This document shows, in pieces, positions 7,901-8,313 of a stretch of DNA of 8,313 bases. How positions within the stretch are numbered: position 1 is the stretch's first letter; each line of letters begins with the position of its first letter. The notes beneath the pieces were generated by a model. That model searched no databases. It was given only the letters and a program-made list of their open reading frames with translations, and was not told the origin of the DNA. This DNA comes from Lentisphaeria bacterium (lineage in GTDB: Bacteria; Verrucomicrobiota; Lentisphaeria; Oligosphaerales; Lenti-02): NCBI GenBank assembly GCA_023145395.1, contig JAGLDW010000627.1, forward strand, positions 1-8,313. The letters run 5' to 3'. Both the position numbers and the translations under genes were made by a program.

Positions 7901-8005
7901 CGCGTAGAAGAGCATCCCCCCCGCCTTGACTCCCGCGGAGCACAGAAACACCAGCAGGCAGAGCAGGACGGTCGCGTTGCACGGGGGAATGATTCTCATA
8001 CGCAT
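4931..8005 (-). CDS. Exported LamG / CBM4_9-like / GH123 (DUF4091)-type glycoside hydrolase
   Basis: Predicted exported protein of about 1024 residues. Order of parts (numbered from the ATG at 8005): signal peptide 1-28, with a hydrophobic core and likely cleavage after VKA; a LamG/concanavalin-like module about 30-238 (begins MLFYASYD, includes KGTIELFARVD, WQHYAMTWDM, GQLDDLAVFSD); a helical linker 247-277; a CBM4/9-like module about 284-437 (starts IVANGGFEQW, ends APVWIDQVAIELVG); a GH123-type N-terminal beta domain about 448-592 (KGEYEP at 484-489, WWVTVRTAADSPAGIYTGAL); a TIM barrel about 594-850; and the closing DUF4091 motif WEATREGIDDYRY at 866-878. The adjacent acidic pair D728-E729 in LLYVHDEPSY matches the Asp-Glu pair of GH123, where substrate-assisted catalysis removes beta-linked GalNAc. 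QWAYYDAKNW near 827-836 fits the last barrel strand. Residues 882-965 are charged and helical (coiled-coil-like), followed by a tail of about 59 residues that I do not recognise. A longer frame from GTG at 8026 is possible, but the ATG at 8005 has a good ribosome binding site. GH123/DUF4091 membership is well supported; substrate is not. Confidence 0.9.
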   Translation of the reverse strand: MRMRIIPPCNATVLLCLLVFLCSAGVKAGGMLFYASYDRSTSADFAVADPRDGTAANSTGRFELVPGRGGKWSKALDAPSNQRGRSLRYGAQGNIDFSKGTIELFARVDEFGTNWQEHRFFVAGDKSYGNVLELGFHPQGEFLVFSWKFNEKAGWFHAKKIIKLKQWQHYAMTWDMTGAAGTGTVCIYIDGRRCTRVTGIAPFDVAPQGFHIGCGPKGAHTLIGQLDDLAVFSDIRYTGNFAPRTLPLADEVERAVSAAKALIGREVEQARAELSAGGTASPNSTIVANGGFEQWADGKPVAWETSHGHFAADTAMKVGGASSLRMATDRMQKATWLNTGLKQRVTLRPHTDYRLRFWAAKDGTGDVRASLRALRDGKPVGQATVSYTTAWTSFFVWTPIEVPFRTGSENAYELGIRQYGAPPAPVWIDQVAIELVGEKVARPTPTDLKRGFQLFSQSIMLPFDERSMPGPDAVIESVRILMAKGEYEPGLLAIHALRNLRDVDLRLSGDLMGPGRAKLSRDDVVIREYRQSLLPPSRPRFAGRDANLAWWVTVRTAADSPAGIYTGALQVVADDEVRAEIPLTVEVLNIALPQPDIAYAMYHAEAYFPDSKFLTETMRRAYYRDMREHGMNTVTVYNTPDVDGRRIDFGRNYKYPPDDPVRKPEFGLDKVVPMILESGLCASGEPIMWLVSKNGEYGFGGASETATRAMLEEWLKRKWPTPLLYVHDEPSYRERIDAVKPVLERIKSWKLPVKTVTAGLDIEELGSLYDVWVQSDSTITYKIVQEAQAHGAELWTYNCNVAYSNAPFPRAFFGFCAYRNGVKGVAQWAYYDAKNWVMDADGTVHGSNNLSRVCLSPTGPVPTVSWEATREGIDDYRYAMRFSRLLKQAEQEVEKLAAGAAKLLSDEDARKIEQREKQLERKFDPKVSQARWKAVDEKQAEGERMYLAARNLRRELRIARRAHQVVIMTIPFDAMAPKGALPFGHALATYYPVLGLGDPRTVAEQKRRILISHTLRLQQTLRAP

Positions 8006-8020
8006 GGTCCCATCTCCAGC
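8006..8020 (-). promoter_or_regulatory. Ribosome binding site deciding the start of the GH123-like gene
   Basis: On the minus strand the sequence GCTGGAGATGGGACC directly precedes ATG at 8005-8003. The GGAG core (8017-8014) stands eight bases before the ATG, a normal Shine-Dalgarno spacing. The ATG starts MRMRIIPP followed by a hydrophobic stretch, a good signal peptide. The alternative GTG at 8026-8024, which overlaps the upstream TGA by the usual four bases, would add seven residues (MKAGDGT) and lies inside the upstream gene's end. I therefore prefer 8005. Confidence 0.7.
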
Positions 8021-8022
8021 TT

Positions 8023-8313
8023 TCACTTCGCCTCAAAAAATGGCTGCACCACAACATAGTTGTAGAGCAGGCGTTGGCCGATGGGGCCTCCGGTGGCGGT
8101 GGGGGTGGCCCAGTCGGAGACCGTCAGCTTGGCGGTCTTGCCTTTGGCGCGAAAGACGCGCCAGTGGTAGTTCATCCACGCCTTGTTGGTCTTGTTGTAG
8201 GGACCGTAGTGGTGGCTGTAGCAGTTGGCCGTCTGGTGCGCGAAGGTGTGTTCGGGCAGCACCTCGGCGTTGGCGATGTCGATGCGGATGGCATGCGTCT
8301 CCTGCTTGCCCAT
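8023..8313 (-). CDS. Partial gene: C-terminal beta-sandwich (carbohydrate-binding-like) domain
   Basis: The last 96 codons of a gene cut by the right edge of the window, ending in TGA at 8025-8023. The outermost codon happens to be ATG, but no upstream sequence is available, so it cannot be told whether this is the start or an internal Met; the lack of a signal peptide, unlike both downstream genes, favours an internal position. The piece is rich in aromatic residues and His (HTFAHQTANCYSHHYGPYN at about residues 22-40, then WMNYHWRVFRAKGKTAKLTV at 46-65, then SDW), followed by GQRLLYNYVVVQPFFE. The alternation of aromatic strands and the pattern 'RFRAKGKTAKLTxSDW...GxxLxxNxVxVxP' is typical of the C-terminal jelly-roll of galactose-binding or CBM-like domains in exported glycan-acting proteins. 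That reading is inference; no catalytic motif is visible. It lies only 17 bases upstream of the preferred start of the GH123-like gene, so it is probably co-transcribed with it. Confidence 0.75.
   Translation of the reverse strand: MGKQETHAIRIDIANAEVLPEHTFAHQTANCYSHHYGPYNKTNKAWMNYHWRVFRAKGKTAKLTVSDWATPTATGGPIGQRLLYNYVVVQPFFEAK

Noticed and set aside
7960..7984. Lipoprotein signal peptide in the GH123-type protein (Cys in LLVFLCSAG)
   Set aside because: The residue before the Cys is Leu rather than Gly, Ala or Ser, so it does not fit a lipobox; cleavage by signal peptidase I after VKA is more likely.
6956..8059. Plus-strand open frame of 367 codons opposite the LamG and CBM region
   Set aside because: Antisense shadow of the signal peptide, LamG and CBM4/9-like modules; composition is biased and no domain is recognisable.
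1..8313. CRISPR arrays, tRNA/rRNA genes, insertion sequences, attachment sites or tandem repeats
   Set aside because: None seen. Coding sequence on the minus strand fills nearly the whole window and no direct repeat longer than the shared CBM motif was noticed by eye.

Overview
The window looks like part of a carbohydrate-degradation locus from a bacterium of the Planctomycetes / Verrucomicrobia / Lentisphaerae / Kiritimatiellota type. This is inferred from gene style only: very long exported multi-domain glycoside-hydrolase-like proteins with jelly-roll, LamG and CBM4/9-like modules in front of TIM barrels, moderately high GC, and no SusC/SusD-type genes in view. No rRNA, tRNA or marker gene is present, so the assignment is tentative.

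All supported genes lie on the minus strand and read from high to low coordinates, as one tight unit. From upstream to downstream: (1) the 3' end of a gene cut by the right edge (8023-8313), whose last 96 residues look like a beta-sandwich carbohydrate-binding or galactose-binding-like domain; (2) an exported protein of about 1024 residues (4931-8005) with a LamG module, a CBM4/9-like module and a GH123/DUF4091-type catalytic region carrying the family's adjacent Asp-Glu pair; (3) an exported protein of about 1594 residues (108-4892) with two N-terminal carbohydrate-binding-like modules, a glutamine-amidotransferase-like domain, Ig-like domains, a GH42-like TIM barrel with its cysteine metal site, a GH42 trimerisation-like domain and C-terminal beta domains; (4) possibly the start of a fourth reading frame directly after it, running off the left edge (1-106).

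The genes are almost gapless. At both junctions the longest possible reading frame of the downstream gene overlaps the upstream stop codon, but in both cases an internal ATG a little downstream has a better Shine-Dalgarno context and starts a cleaner signal peptide, so I place the starts there. No promoter or terminator is visible inside the window, as expected for the middle of an operon.

Functionally, GH123 enzymes are beta-N-acetylgalactosaminidases and GH42 enzymes are mainly beta-galactosidases. The pair would fit extracytoplasmic attack on a glycan containing galactose and/or GalNAc. However, both proteins are distant members, and the GH42-like barrel seems to lack the canonical nucleophile, so substrate and even activity are open. 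The coding strand explains almost the whole window; long plus-strand reading frames are antisense shadows.
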